From positions 330,613 through 394,612 of the forward strand of contig JARGPH010000002.1 in assembly GCA_029213065.1 (NCBI GenBank): a stretch of 64,000 bases of DNA, given 5' to 3'. Within the stretch, counting starts at the first letter, position 1. Each line of letters starts with the position of its first letter. The notes beneath the pieces were generated by a model that saw only the letters and a program-made list of their open reading frames with translations, did not search any database and had not been told where the DNA came from. The stretch is from Verrucomicrobiales bacterium (GTDB lineage: Bacteria > Verrucomicrobiota > Verrucomicrobiia > Verrucomicrobiales > DEV007). Shown here piece by piece: positions 44,493-52,770 of the stretch. Position numbers and translations under genes: made by a program.

Positions 44493-45230
44493 ATGGAGAT
44501 CAAATCAGAAAACAATCAAAATCGCCGCCAACGCGGTCATCAATCGGGCGGTGGAAACCGCAATCGCAACTCTCAAGGGAACCGGAACCGCAATCGGTCA
44601 GGTAACCGCAACCGCTCCGGCGGCGGTGGAGGCAATCGCAGTGGCGGGGGCGGAAATCGCAACCGGAACCGCAATCGTCGCTCTCAGCCACCCAAGCAGA
44701 CCAAAGGACAGAAGATTCTTTCTCTCCTCACCTTCGGTCTTCTCGGTAAGCCGAAGAAGAAGTCCAACGCCCGCCCCAAAAAGAAGCAGGCGGACCGTTC
44801 ACCTCAGGCCAAAAAGTCTGCACCACAGGGTGACAGAAAGCCGAGGCAAAAGCGCGCTCGCAACGAAGTGACTTCCGGTCGCCTTTACGTGGGCAACCTC
44901 GTCTACGATGCGAACGAAACGGACCTGGAAGAACTCTTTCGCGGAGCCGGAAACGTTCTCTCAGCGGAAGTGGTAACCAACTCACGCACCCAGCAGTCGA
45001 AGGGTTTCGCTTTCGTCGAAATGGGATCGATCGATGAAGCAAAACGCGCTGTGAGCATTCTTGACGACCAGGATTTCCGCGGTCGCAAGCTCATCGTGGG
45101 CGGTGCCCGCAGCGAAGGACCTCACAATGGTGACGACTCCTCAAACAGCGATTCATCTGAAAAGGAAGTCGCTCTCGAGGACCAGCCGACACAGCCACTC
45201 GTCGAGGCAAATTCCGAGAAAGAAGCCTAG
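44493..45230 (+). CDS. RNA-binding protein: disordered RN/G-rich N-terminus + single RRM
   Basis: The 245-residue protein has an N-terminal low-complexity part rich in Gly, Asn, Arg (about 10-65), a basic Lys/Pro segment (about 65-125), and then a single RRM with RNP2 L-Y-V-G-N-L at 131-136 and RNP1 K-G-F-A-F-V-E-M at 170-177. The order (disordered tail first) is unusual; many bacterial RRM proteins are only ~90 residues with a C-terminal Gly tail. The start at 44493 is chosen because upstream codons have no similarity; alternative 44463 exists. Probably acts as an RNA chaperone or cold-shock-like factor; a terminator follows. Confidence 0.75.
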   Translation: MEIKSENNQNRRQRGHQSGGGNRNRNSQGNRNRNRSGNRNRSGGGGGNRSGGGGNRNRNRNRRSQPPKQTKGQKILSLLTFGLLGKPKKKSNARPKKKQADRSPQAKKSAPQGDRKPRQKRARNEVTSGRLYVGNLVYDANETDLEELFRGAGNVLSAEVVTNSRTQQSKGFAFVEMGSIDEAKRAVSILDDQDFRGRKLIVGGARSEGPHNGDDSSNSDSSEKEVALEDQPTQPLVEANSEKEA

Positions 45231-45261
45231 AATTCTTCCTCTGAATCAATAAAACTTCAAG

Positions 45262-45299
45262 ACGCCGGATCGGTTCACTCCGTTCCGGCGTTTTTGTTT
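45262..45299 (+). terminator. Rho-independent terminator after the RRM gene
   Basis: ACGCCGGA at 45262-45269 pairs with TCCGGCGT at 45284-45291, followed by five T and GTTTC. It ends the RRM transcript just before miaA at 45304, so miaA must have its own promoter or read through. Confidence 0.8.
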
Positions 45300-45303
45300 C
45301 AAA

Positions 45304-46215
45304 ATGATCACACCTCGTCCTCCAATCTATCTCGCCGGCCAAACCGGCTGCGGAAAAACGGCGGTGGCCCTGGAAATCGCGAGGCAGCTCGGCGCGGTCG
45401 AAATCATCAACGCCGACGCCTACCAGGTCTATCGGGGGCTTGAAATCCTCAGCGCGGCACCCGACGCTGACGAACGTGAGCAGTGCCCCCATCACCTTTT
45501 CGGCATTCTCGATCCTGGCGAAGAATGCGACGCAGCCACCTTCGCGAATCTGGCCCGGACCGCCATCGCCGAGGTCGCGACGCGCGCCACCCCGCTCCTC
45601 GTCGGCGGCAGCGGCCTTTACCTCAAAGCGATCACCCACGGCCTTGCTCCGACACCGAAGTCCGATCCCATCCTCCGGGAGAAACTCGATCAGCGAACCC
45701 TCGAATCACTCATCGAAGAATATGAAGCGCTCGACCCTGGCGGAGCCGCTCAAACAAACCTGAAAAACCGGCGCTACGTGACGCGAAATCTGGAGATATC
45801 CCTCCTTTCCGGGCAACCCGCCTCGCAGCTCAAGAAGGAGTGGGAGAACAATGCGCCTGAACTCGACGCCGTTTACCTTTTTCGCGACCGCGAAGTGATC
45901 TACGACCGTATCAACCGCCGCACGCATGCGATGATGGATGCCGGAGTGATCGATGAGATTGCCGCTCTGAGCGATCTTTCCGCCACTGCGGCAAAAGCGA
46001 TTGGAATCCGCGAGATCAAAGCCCACCTCGCCGGTGAGCTCAGTCGCGAGGAGATGATCGAACAGATCCAGCAAACGACCCGCCGCTACGCGAAGCGCCA
46101 GGCCTCGTGGTTCAAACGGGAAACCGCCTTTCGGAGAATCGAAATCAGCAACGACGAGTCCCCCGCCGAAACCGCCGGTCGCATTCTCGGCGAACTCGGG
46201 CGAACTCGCCCTTGA
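45304..46215 (+). CDS. miaA: tRNA dimethylallyltransferase
   Basis: MiaA transfers a dimethylallyl group to A37 of tRNAs reading UNN codons. The 303-residue protein has the P-loop G-Q-T-G-C-G-K-T, the substrate motif VEIINADAYQVYRGL, LLVGGSGLYLKAI and a C-terminal TRRYAKRQASWFKRE block typical of the family. The ATG at 45304 lies at the terminator T-tract, so there is almost no leader. aroB begins 33 bp after the stop. Confidence 0.95.
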   Translation: MITPRPPIYLAGQTGCGKTAVALEIARQLGAVEIINADAYQVYRGLEILSAAPDADEREQCPHHLFGILDPGEECDAATFANLARTAIAEVATRATPLLVGGSGLYLKAITHGLAPTPKSDPILREKLDQRTLESLIEEYEALDPGGAAQTNLKNRRYVTRNLEISLLSGQPASQLKKEWENNAPELDAVYLFRDREVIYDRINRRTHAMMDAGVIDEIAALSDLSATAAKAIGIREIKAHLAGELSREEMIEQIQQTTRRYAKRQASWFKRETAFRRIEISNDESPAETAGRILGELGRTRP

Positions 46216-46248
46216 AACTTCGGCCTCCAAGCTTGAACCTCTCACGCC

Positions 46249-47355
46249 ATGCCCCAGATCACTACCGGGAATCCCACCTCTATTTCGCTCAGCCTCAAGA
46301 ACGACGACTACACCGTGCTCGTCGGCGCTGATCTGCTCAAAGACACGCCATCGCTTATCGAGGCGCACACCGGAATTCGCAGCAAAGCCGTTGCCGTCGT
46401 GACCGATTCAACGGTGGGCCCACTCTACGCGGAGACGTTGCTGACCTCCCTGAAAGGCGCCGGCTACGAGCCGGTTCTCATCACCGTCCCCGCCGGCGAA
46501 GCCTCCAAGAGCATGGAGCAGGTCACTGAGATCTGTCGAGAAATGCTCCGTGCCGGACTCGACCGCAAGTCTTTCCTCATCGCCCTCGGCGGCGGCGTCA
46601 TCGGTGATCTCGCCGGTTTTGCTGCCGCGATCTTCCAACGCGGCATCCCCTGCGTTCAGATCCCCACCACGATCGTCAGTCAGGTCGACAGCTCTGTCGG
46701 AGGTAAAACCGGAGTGAATACGCCCGAGGGTAAAAACCTCATCGGCGCCTTTCATCAGCCCCAGCTCGTCATCGCGGATGTCGAGACCCTGAGCACCCTG
46801 CCCGACCGCGAATTCAACGAAGGCTTCGCCGAAATCATCAAGCACGCCGGGATCCGCGACGAGAGCCTTCTCACCCTCGTCGAGCAGCGCGATACGATTA
46901 AGGAAAACCTCATCGAGCTCGTTTCCCGAAATGTGGTTATCAAAGCCGCCGTCGTCGAAGAAGATGAGCGCGAAACGAGCGGGACCCGTGCCCTTCTGAA
47001 TTTTGGCCACACCATCGGCCATGGGATCGAATCCGCCGGCGGCTACGGACGATTCCTCCACGGAGAAGCGATCAGCCTCGGCCTTGTCGCCGCGATCCGC
47101 CTTTCTGTCGCAAAGAGCACTCTCAGTGAAGCCGAAGGCGAGCGACTCATCCAAAGCCTCAAAACCTACGAGCTCCCCACCGTCCTCGAAAGCGACCTCG
47201 AAGAGGAAGCGATTCTCAACGCGATGCAGCGGGACAAGAAATTTGAAGCCGGCCAGATCCGTTTCGTGCTTCTCGACAAACTCGGAAATGCCTTCGTCTC
47301 CTCCGACGTCACCACCGACGAAATCAAAGCCGCAATCCGCGACTTAAGAGGGTAA
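46249..47355 (+). CDS. aroB: 3-Dehydroquinate synthase
   Basis: AroB converts DAHP to 3-dehydroquinate, the second shikimate step. Within 368 residues are LPAGEAS-type VPAGEASKSM, the NAD-binding ALGGGVIGDLAGFAAA, metal ligands in GFAEIIKHAGI (Glu) and in LNFGHTIGHGIE (two His), and the substrate-binding VDSSVGGKTGVN. Length is normal. Likely cotranscribed with miaA. Confidence 0.95.
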   Translation: MPQITTGNPTSISLSLKNDDYTVLVGADLLKDTPSLIEAHTGIRSKAVAVVTDSTVGPLYAETLLTSLKGAGYEPVLITVPAGEASKSMEQVTEICREMLRAGLDRKSFLIALGGGVIGDLAGFAAAIFQRGIPCVQIPTTIVSQVDSSVGGKTGVNTPEGKNLIGAFHQPQLVIADVETLSTLPDREFNEGFAEIIKHAGIRDESLLTLVEQRDTIKENLIELVSRNVVIKAAVVEEDERETSGTRALLNFGHTIGHGIESAGGYGRFLHGEAISLGLVAAIRLSVAKSTLSEAEGERLIQSLKTYELPTVLESDLEEEAILNAMQRDKKFEAGQIRFVLLDKLGNAFVSSDVTTDEIKAAIRDLRG

Positions 47356-47550
47356 GGTCAGTGACCTGACAGGGTTAAGTCTGCCTTTTTTGGTCCTTCC
47401 CGTCGGGACTGAATCCTCGTGGATCGCGTGATCGCGGCTTCGAATCACGAAAGAATTATATAGATATTCTGGACGGACACTTTGCTATATCTCTATAGTC
47501 GCCGCGAGTTTGGGCGTATGCAGCACTGGATGCGCCGAAACGCTTCCACG

Positions 47551-47970
47551 ATGAATACCTTTACGATCAATAAGACAGACTTCGGGATTGACCTCGAAGA
47601 ATCTTCCGCCTCTATCGAAACCGTTGACGGCGTCGATACGCTCACCCTTGAAATCAACGGTGACGAGGCTGTACATGACGCCATTTCGGAGGATGAAGAT
47701 TCCGAATGGTCCTGGACCGCCTACCCGCCCAGACTGTATCTCTACGAGTTTCCCATGACCCGTGAAGGCGACCTTCTCAAGGCAACCTTGACGCTCGATG
47801 ATCTCAATGAATATGAGGCCGCGATCTACATGATGGAACACAATGACATGGATGGCGTCGAAATCTCCCTCAACGCTAAAGGGGAGCTTCGCATTGAGGG
47901 AACGGTATTTTTACTAGGTGAGACGCACCCGTTTTCCATTTTGTATCAGATGTCGGAGAATGCCGCGTAA
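47551..47970 (+). CDS. Acidic protein of unknown function
   Basis: A 139-residue, very acidic protein without a signal peptide. The start at 47551 (MNTFTINKTDFG) is preferred to the longer frame from 47482, which has no similarity to protein. Visible are alternating hydrophobic and acidic beta-type stretches (VDTLTLEINGDEAV, PRLYLYEFPMTREG) and a final domain with GELRIEGTVFLLGE. Not recognised as a named family. It is 25 bp before the ankyrin protein, likely one operon. Confidence 0.5.
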   Translation: MNTFTINKTDFGIDLEESSASIETVDGVDTLTLEINGDEAVHDAISEDEDSEWSWTAYPPRLYLYEFPMTREGDLLKATLTLDDLNEYEAAIYMMEHNDMDGVEISLNAKGELRIEGTVFLLGETHPFSILYQMSENAA

Positions 47971-47995
47971 GAGTTGCAAAGTCACCTGAACGAAG

Positions 47996-48493
47996 ATGAG
48001 TGATTCCATCCGTGCCCGGGAAATCAGGGATGCGATTGGCCGAAGATATGAGGATGATCCCCGGGTATTATCCCTTCTTGGAAACGACCTTGAGCTGAGC
48101 GATTCAAGCGGGCGGACGCCCCTTCATCATGCTGTAATTCACGGTCGCGGTTCGCTGGTCAGGAAGCTTATCGCCCTTGGTGCCACTCCCGCCCCTCAGG
48201 ATTCAGAAGGAAGAACACCTCTCCATTTCGCTGTGCAGAATCGGATCATTGATGCCGCAAAATTGCTCCTCGAAGCAGGTGCAACGGTCGATGCAAAAGA
48301 CGCGCACGGAAACACGCCGCTCTGGGGGGCCGTGATGCAGTTCCGCGACTACGAGGAGACCATCGACCTGCTCGTCTCCTACGGTGCCTCACCCGATTCG
48401 AAAAACAATTACGGGAAGAGCCCCCGGGATCTCGCGCTTTCGATGAAAGGCGGCGAAGCCACTGAGATGCTCAATCGATCCTGCAATCGATGA
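47996..48493 (+). CDS. Ankyrin repeat protein
   Basis: The 165-residue protein has four ankyrin repeats with the usual G-R-T-P-L-H-H/F-A-V-x-x-G/N and L-L-x-x-G-A-T/S patterns, beginning at about residue 36 and ending with D-L-A-L-S-M. No signal peptide is present, so it is cytoplasmic. Ankyrin repeats mediate protein binding. Its neighbour is an acidic orphan 25 bp upstream; together they could be a regulator pair or immunity-type proteins. Confidence 0.88.
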   Translation: MSDSIRAREIRDAIGRRYEDDPRVLSLLGNDLELSDSSGRTPLHHAVIHGRGSLVRKLIALGATPAPQDSEGRTPLHFAVQNRIIDAAKLLLEAGATVDAKDAHGNTPLWGAVMQFRDYEETIDLLVSYGASPDSKNNYGKSPRDLALSMKGGEATEMLNRSCNR

Positions 48494-48634
48494 CGCTCAC
48501 CTGCGGGTTCGATTGAATACCGGTTGGGTGATTCGTTTCCCCGGTGACAGACTATCTATTCAACATAATTTAACAGGGGTAATTGACACAAGCTTGACTT
48601 ACCTCTCCCCAATTCGTGAAGATTCGGGCAAGTG

Positions 48635-49111
48635 ATGCAAAAATATCTCAGAGGGTTGCGGCTCGTTATCAGCTTTGTTTTGGCGGTAATTCTGATTTTC
48701 CTGCTATTCAGTCATTACATCATTCCTCAAGCGTATTCCTCGATTGGGAGGACACTTTATGATGGTGAACGCGAGCATCAGGCTTACCTGCAATCGACTA
48801 AGAGCAAAGGTGTCCTTCTCTTTGGACGTCGCTCCCAGCGAAGTAATATGGAGCCGAAAGATTCCAAGCATTATTTGAGGTTTGAAATCAAAAGAGATGG
48901 AGACTCTTTGCGTGAATCCGATGCCGATTTTCAGTGGGGAGTAGCGAAGCAAGAACATACCAGCCCGGAGCGATCGTTTGTCGCTTCATACATCTATCTG
49001 AAAATGTGGCCTCTGGAATTGTTTCTTTTTACGGTTCTTGTTTTGATCTGGCTCGCACCTATTCTCAAGCACGTGTGGAAACGGAGGCGCGAATCCTCAA
49101 CTCTCGCGTGA
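48635..49111 (+). CDS. Two-helix membrane protein, unknown
   Basis: A 158-residue product with a transmembrane helix at about 9-31 and another at about 125-148, and a soluble charged loop of about 90 residues between them, probably periplasmic. The ATG at 48635 follows a GTG by 3 bp; either may be used. No family recognised. The gene is separated from ankyrin by 140 bp. Confidence 0.5.
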   Translation: MQKYLRGLRLVISFVLAVILIFLLFSHYIIPQAYSSIGRTLYDGEREHQAYLQSTKSKGVLLFGRRSQRSNMEPKDSKHYLRFEIKRDGDSLRESDADFQWGVAKQEHTSPERSFVASYIYLKMWPLELFLFTVLVLIWLAPILKHVWKRRRESSTLA

Positions 49112-49214
49112 GCGTCTGCCATTTTCAGGGTCGCCCCCTGCGTGCTGATTTCCACAACCTCCAGCAGAGGGAAATAGTCTTGTAGAGAGTCCGGGATCTC
49201 CGCACAATGCAACG

Positions 49215-50282
49215 ATGAAGCGATCCTTTCGCACACTCGCCTTCAGTGCTTTCGTGTTCGCTGCCGCCTATGCGGAGTTAACACATGCCCAAAGCGCCGC
49301 TGCCCGGGCCTTTTTCGAAGAGAATCTCCTGGTCGATGGGGTTTGTTTTCCCTACTACCGGCCCGGTTCTGCCTTTCAACGTTTCGTCCGCGACGAAAAC
49401 GGCAAGATCGATATGGGAGAATACCGCGAAGCCACCGGTGTGGATGTTGCGATCTGGGATATTCGAAAGAGAGAGGAAATGTTGAAGTTCATTCGGGGCG
49501 TCGAGCTCGGGCATTTCATCAATGTCAGGGTGGTTCGAAAGGCCACAGATATCGAAACAGTATTCCGCGAGAAAAAGCAGGGCTGGCTCTTCTACACTCA
49601 ACACCCGTGGCCGCTCGGAGGCTCGATTGCCCCCATTGAGGGTTGGCACCGGGATGGCCTCAGGGTTTTGCAAGTCGTCTACGGCACCTCCATCCCTGTC
49701 ACGCCGGGAGACGAACTGGGCACGGGATCGAGCCGTGACGACACTGACACTCCGGGGCTCACCCCGCTGGGGCGCGAGGTTGTCGCTGAGTGCAACCGCC
49801 TCGGGATCCTCGTCGAAGTCTCGCACTGCAACAAACAAACAACCCTCGATGCCGCGAAACTCTCCACGGCCCCGGTTTTCTGCTCTCATGCAGGATGCGA
49901 CGCGATAACTCCGGCGAAGCGGAACAAATCGGACGAGGAGATCCGGGCGATCGCGGCAACCGGGGGGCTCATAGGAATCACGCCCATCAAATTCATGCTC
50001 ACGGACGATGCCGCTCCCGGTGCCTCCATGGAACAGTTTATCGATCATCTCGAACACGCCATCAAGATCGCAGGGATCGACCACGTCGGGATTGCCTCGG
50101 ACCTTAAACGGAACGGGGTCGAGGAAACCGAACGGGTCGCCTACACTTCCCCCGGGCTGAACAGTCAGGAGCGCTGGTTCCATCTCTACGACGCCCTGAA
50201 GGAGAAGGGATACTCTGACGAAGACCAGTCGAAAATTTTCGGTCTGAATTATCTCCGGATTCTCAAGGCAGTATTAAAATAG
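49215..50282 (+). CDS. M19 (membrane dipeptidase)-like secreted protein with altered metal site
   Basis: The 355-residue protein has a signal (ending T-H-A near 25) and an M19 fold: E142 in PIEGWHRDG, H204 in VEVSHCN, H225 in VFCSHAG, D296 in HVGIASDL, and RN followed by SDEEIRAIAATGGLIGI. The first metal motif, normally D-G-H-x-D, is D-G-V-C-F (41-45), so two zinc ligands are missing. Canonical members hydrolyse dipeptides with two zinc ions. This one may bind one metal or act differently. Similar departures may exist in other PVC members; I cannot check this here. Confidence 0.7.
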   Translation: MKRSFRTLAFSAFVFAAAYAELTHAQSAAARAFFEENLLVDGVCFPYYRPGSAFQRFVRDENGKIDMGEYREATGVDVAIWDIRKREEMLKFIRGVELGHFINVRVVRKATDIETVFREKKQGWLFYTQHPWPLGGSIAPIEGWHRDGLRVLQVVYGTSIPVTPGDELGTGSSRDDTDTPGLTPLGREVVAECNRLGILVEVSHCNKQTTLDAAKLSTAPVFCSHAGCDAITPAKRNKSDEEIRAIAATGGLIGITPIKFMLTDDAAPGASMEQFIDHLEHAIKIAGIDHVGIASDLKRNGVEETERVAYTSPGLNSQERWFHLYDALKEKGYSDEDQSKIFGLNYLRILKAVLK

Positions 50283-50349
50283 AGTTCACCGCGTGATCTG
50301 AGTAATCGCTATTGATCTAATTGGTTTTACAGCAAGGCTCTCAGTGGAT

Positions 50350-50907
50350 ATGACCGAAAAACAGAAAATGCTCATGGGTGAGCTTTACGATCCCCTCGAT
50401 CCGGAACTGAGCCGGGAGCGGGGCGAGTGTCGTGAGCTCTGCCTGCTGCTCAATGCCTCACACCTCGAGCAGAGCGAGGAGCGAAAACGCCTTCTCAACG
50501 AGTTGTTCGGCGCGAAGACAGATGTCTCGATTGAGCCGCCGTTTTTCTGCGACTACGGACGGAACATCAGACTGGGATCAAAGGTCTTTTTCAATTTCAA
50601 CTGCGTCGTTCTCGATGTCGCTCAGGTCACGATTGGAGACCACACCCTCTTCGGGCCCGCCGTGCAACTCTACACGGCAACGCACCCTCTCGATGCCGAC
50701 GAACGCCGGAGAGGCCTCGAATCAGCGAAGCCTATCTCGATCGGTAACGATGTCTGGGTCGGCGGAGGTGCCATCATTTGCCCCGGTGTGACGATTGGCG
50801 ACCGCGCCGTGATCGGGGCCGGCAGTGTCGTCACCCGCGATATCCCCGCAGATACCATCGCCGCCGGGAATCCGGCGAGGGTGATTCGCAGTGGCTCTCA
50901 AGAATAG
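50350..50907 (+). CDS. Hexapeptide-repeat sugar O-acetyltransferase
   Basis: A 185-residue left-handed beta-helix acyltransferase of the maltose/galactoside O-acetyltransferase type: the N-terminal GELYDPLDPELSRERG block, PPFFCDYGRNIRLG, and catalytic His in TATHPL, then IGNDVWVGGGAIICPGVTIGDRAVIGAGSVVTRDIPADTIA with regular hexapeptides (described by its first residues only). Acceptors for such enzymes are sugars or glycolipids. The start at ATG 50350 is preferred over GTG 50344. Confidence 0.9.
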   Translation: MTEKQKMLMGELYDPLDPELSRERGECRELCLLLNASHLEQSEERKRLLNELFGAKTDVSIEPPFFCDYGRNIRLGSKVFFNFNCVVLDVAQVTIGDHTLFGPAVQLYTATHPLDADERRRGLESAKPISIGNDVWVGGGAIICPGVTIGDRAVIGAGSVVTRDIPADTIAAGNPARVIRSGSQE

Positions 50908-51328
50908 AGCGCCGTCCTGCGCCGCTGATTTAACTGGATTTCTGTGAGCAGGGCGGAAATCCAAGTCGCGATCCACGATCTAAGAAGGTTGGACGCCCGA
51001 TCCAACAGGGTTAGGTCATGCCGCTGGATTCTCTCCGGATATGGCAATGACAACCATTAGGCCCTTTGAAACCCGGTTGGGTTGCCTGTCCCCGCGTCGA
51101 ATCCCCACGAGTGTTTCTATTTCAAAAAAGCAGAATAGAGGCCTCGCCCCGGGGTGATATCAGCCACCTCAGGTCAATCGTCGGAGGCCTAGTCGAATTA
51201 GCCGGATATACGCATGCATCTCGAATATAACCTTGCCAAATTAGGGGCTGCAGGAGATTCTCGAACATGAATGCCTCAGGTGATATCACGCCGTGAGGTG
51301 ATACTAATAAATACTGTTGGTGCTGAAA
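50908..51328. other. Intergenic region with two GGTGATATCA sites and repeat remnant
   Basis: About 420 bp without a gene. It contains a degenerate copy of the ~40-bp dispersed repeat (about 50980-51019) and two copies of GGTGATATCA, at 51153-51162 and 51279-51288, the second in a larger palindromic context (CCTCAGG...CCGTGAGG). The latter lies 40 bp before the DUF4375-like gene and could be an operator. A minus-strand frame of 105 codons here is rejected. Confidence 0.4.
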
Positions 51329-51847
51329 ATGAACTCCGCCGCTTCGCTGATCAGGAACCTTGATGACGAACGACTCTACGATCTCGTGTTTCGTGCAGCG
51401 GAGGAAGTGTTTGATCATGACGAAGTGATCTATGAGCAATTGGTTCCTCCGGTTCCAATTCGCGTTGTCCTCTTCACCTACTCTCTTGATGGTTACATTC
51501 GCTGTGCTGGTCTAAAGGGATATGTGTTTGAGGCACTTCCAAATCACTTCATTCCTAGCGCATTCGACATCATCGGGTGCAATGATATTGGCTCGATACT
51601 CCGAGATCTCCACACGAATTTCTCTGGTCATGAAAGCCCAGATTTTCGAATCGACCGAGCAATACGTGATTTAGACAGCTACTTCGAATCGAAACCTGAT
51701 TTGCTTCAGCGGATTGATTCACTCGAAGACAAATACTTCGAGACGTCGTCCGATGTTGTTCTTTGGACAGCATGCCAGTTTATCCGAGACTCCCCAAGCG
51801 ACTTTGAGATTCTATTCCCAACCATGGAGGCGAACTTTCCAGGCTAG
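51329..51847 (+). CDS. DUF4375 (DMP19-like) protein
   Basis: The 172-residue cytoplasmic protein has an N-terminal helical domain and the loop VVLFTYSLDGYIRCAGLKGYVFE followed (separately) by NHFIPSAFDIIGCNDIGSIL, the helix-loop pattern of DUF4375 (DMP19-like): a G-rich segment after the first helices and a later A-x-x-x-I-G. The start at 51329 (MNSAAS) drops four residues of the longer frame. DUF4375 members are often next to toxins or effectors as candidate immunity proteins, but no toxin is next to this one. It precedes an orphan gene with 8 bp between. Confidence 0.5.
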   Translation: MNSAASLIRNLDDERLYDLVFRAAEEVFDHDEVIYEQLVPPVPIRVVLFTYSLDGYIRCAGLKGYVFEALPNHFIPSAFDIIGCNDIGSILRDLHTNFSGHESPDFRIDRAIRDLDSYFESKPDLLQRIDSLEDKYFETSSDVVLWTACQFIRDSPSDFEILFPTMEANFPG

Positions 51848-51855
51848 CCCTCACA

Positions 51856-52434
51856 ATGCCGGCACCAACAAGTCGGCGAGCTCAAGCCCAAAACCGCAGC
51901 GAGTCGATTGACTTCTCTGATTCGATTCCTTACTCTTCTTTCAAGGGCGCGCCGCCGGTTTGGGCTGAGCTGCCTTTAACGTTAGGCGAAAAAATGGATA
52001 GGCTCCCCATTTCAGCCCTCCGCGATGATTGGATCAGAATCCTTGAAGAGATCACGCCCCGATCTGATTCCTCGTCGACAGCCCTCGTAATCAGCATCGG
52101 ACCTCAATGGGGATCGGTAACTGCTGGAACTACAGCGGACGCGATCTCTGATGAACACTACTTCGAAACGCGGGACTACTATCCCTTCACTCAAGAATTC
52201 GACCTTTCGCATGATCGCCTATTCGACGCAGCAAACGGCGATGTTCAATTGCTTTCCCAATCGGGAGATCCGATTCCGATTGACGATGGCGATGATGCTT
52301 TCAACGAACCGATCATCTCCGTCTTCCGAGAGTGGGCACTCGAATTTCTAGGTGAGCGCGAACATCATCTGACATGGCTCTGGCTTGGAGACCATGATCG
52401 CTCGTTCTGGAAACCAACACGCCTAATCGGGTAG
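51856..52434 (+). CDS. Unknown protein with 3' end altered by an intron remnant
   Basis: A 192-residue soluble product with no signal peptide or named family. Visible are a Trp-rich segment (VWAELPLTLGEKMDR) and a C-terminal region with HHLTWLWLGDHDRSFWKP. The last codons (I-G-stop) fall at 52426-52434, within the putative 3' end of a group II intron remnant on the opposite strand; the original protein may therefore have been longer. Directly downstream of the DUF4375-like gene and probably cotranscribed. Confidence 0.45.
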   Translation: MPAPTSRRAQAQNRSESIDFSDSIPYSSFKGAPPVWAELPLTLGEKMDRLPISALRDDWIRILEEITPRSDSSSTALVISIGPQWGSVTAGTTADAISDEHYFETRDYYPFTQEFDLSHDRLFDAANGDVQLLSQSGDPIPIDDGDDAFNEPIISVFREWALEFLGEREHHLTWLWLGDHDRSFWKPTRLIG

Positions 52435-52562
52435 GAGCAGGGATTGAACCTGCTCCCCTCACACCACCCGGCATGCGAGTTTGACGGTGTTCGTTCCTCA
52501 CTTGCCGCTGCGCGGTGCTTGGTGGCATCTTTCTCCTGCGTCGATTGCACCGGGCGGTTCCC
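52426..52562 (-). mobile_element. Remnant of a group II intron (domains V and VI), no reverse transcriptase
   Basis: On the minus strand, GGGAACCGCCCGGTGC (near 52562-52547) and GCATGCCGGGTGGTGT (near 52476-52461) match the two arms of bacterial class C-type intron domain V as I know it; the 9-bp lower stem 52463-52471 / 52550-52558 pairs with one G-T. A DVI-type hairpin, GGAGCAGG-TTCAATC-CCTGCTCC, follows at 52434-52456 and ends in TACCCGAT at 52426. The loop of domain V is about 70 nt instead of a few. No RT gene is present. The assignment is by remembered motif only, without alignment. Confidence 0.45.
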
Positions 52563-52590
52563 ATCAGTCATGAAAGAATGCCCGAAATGC

Positions 52591-52696
52591 CCGGGGACAG
52601 GTTATCTATTCGTAGCGGAAGTCTTCAATATCATATTTCTCATACCTCGAAGAGAGAGCTGAAAATATCAGATTAAACTATTAACCTGTCCCTGCG
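52591..52696. repeat. REP/MITE-like element, copy 1
   Basis: A ~106-bp element bounded by an 11-bp inverted repeat, GGGACAGGTTA at its left and TAACCTGTCCC at its right, with shared internal segments (CAATATCATATTTCTCATAC-type core). Such palindrome-ended elements are the type mobilised by REP-associated transposases; none is in the window. It lies 30 bp from the intron remnant. Confidence 0.75.
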
Positions 52697-52770
52697 AAAC
52701 TTTGGTAGGTATGCTCGTTATTCGTTACCCCTGAATCCAAATCGAACCGCATGATTTCTCGTCCTGACCT

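Noticed and set aside
51122..51439. 105-codon minus-strand frame over the DUF4375-like gene start
   Set aside because: It overlaps the operator-like region and the beginning of a better-supported gene; no features.
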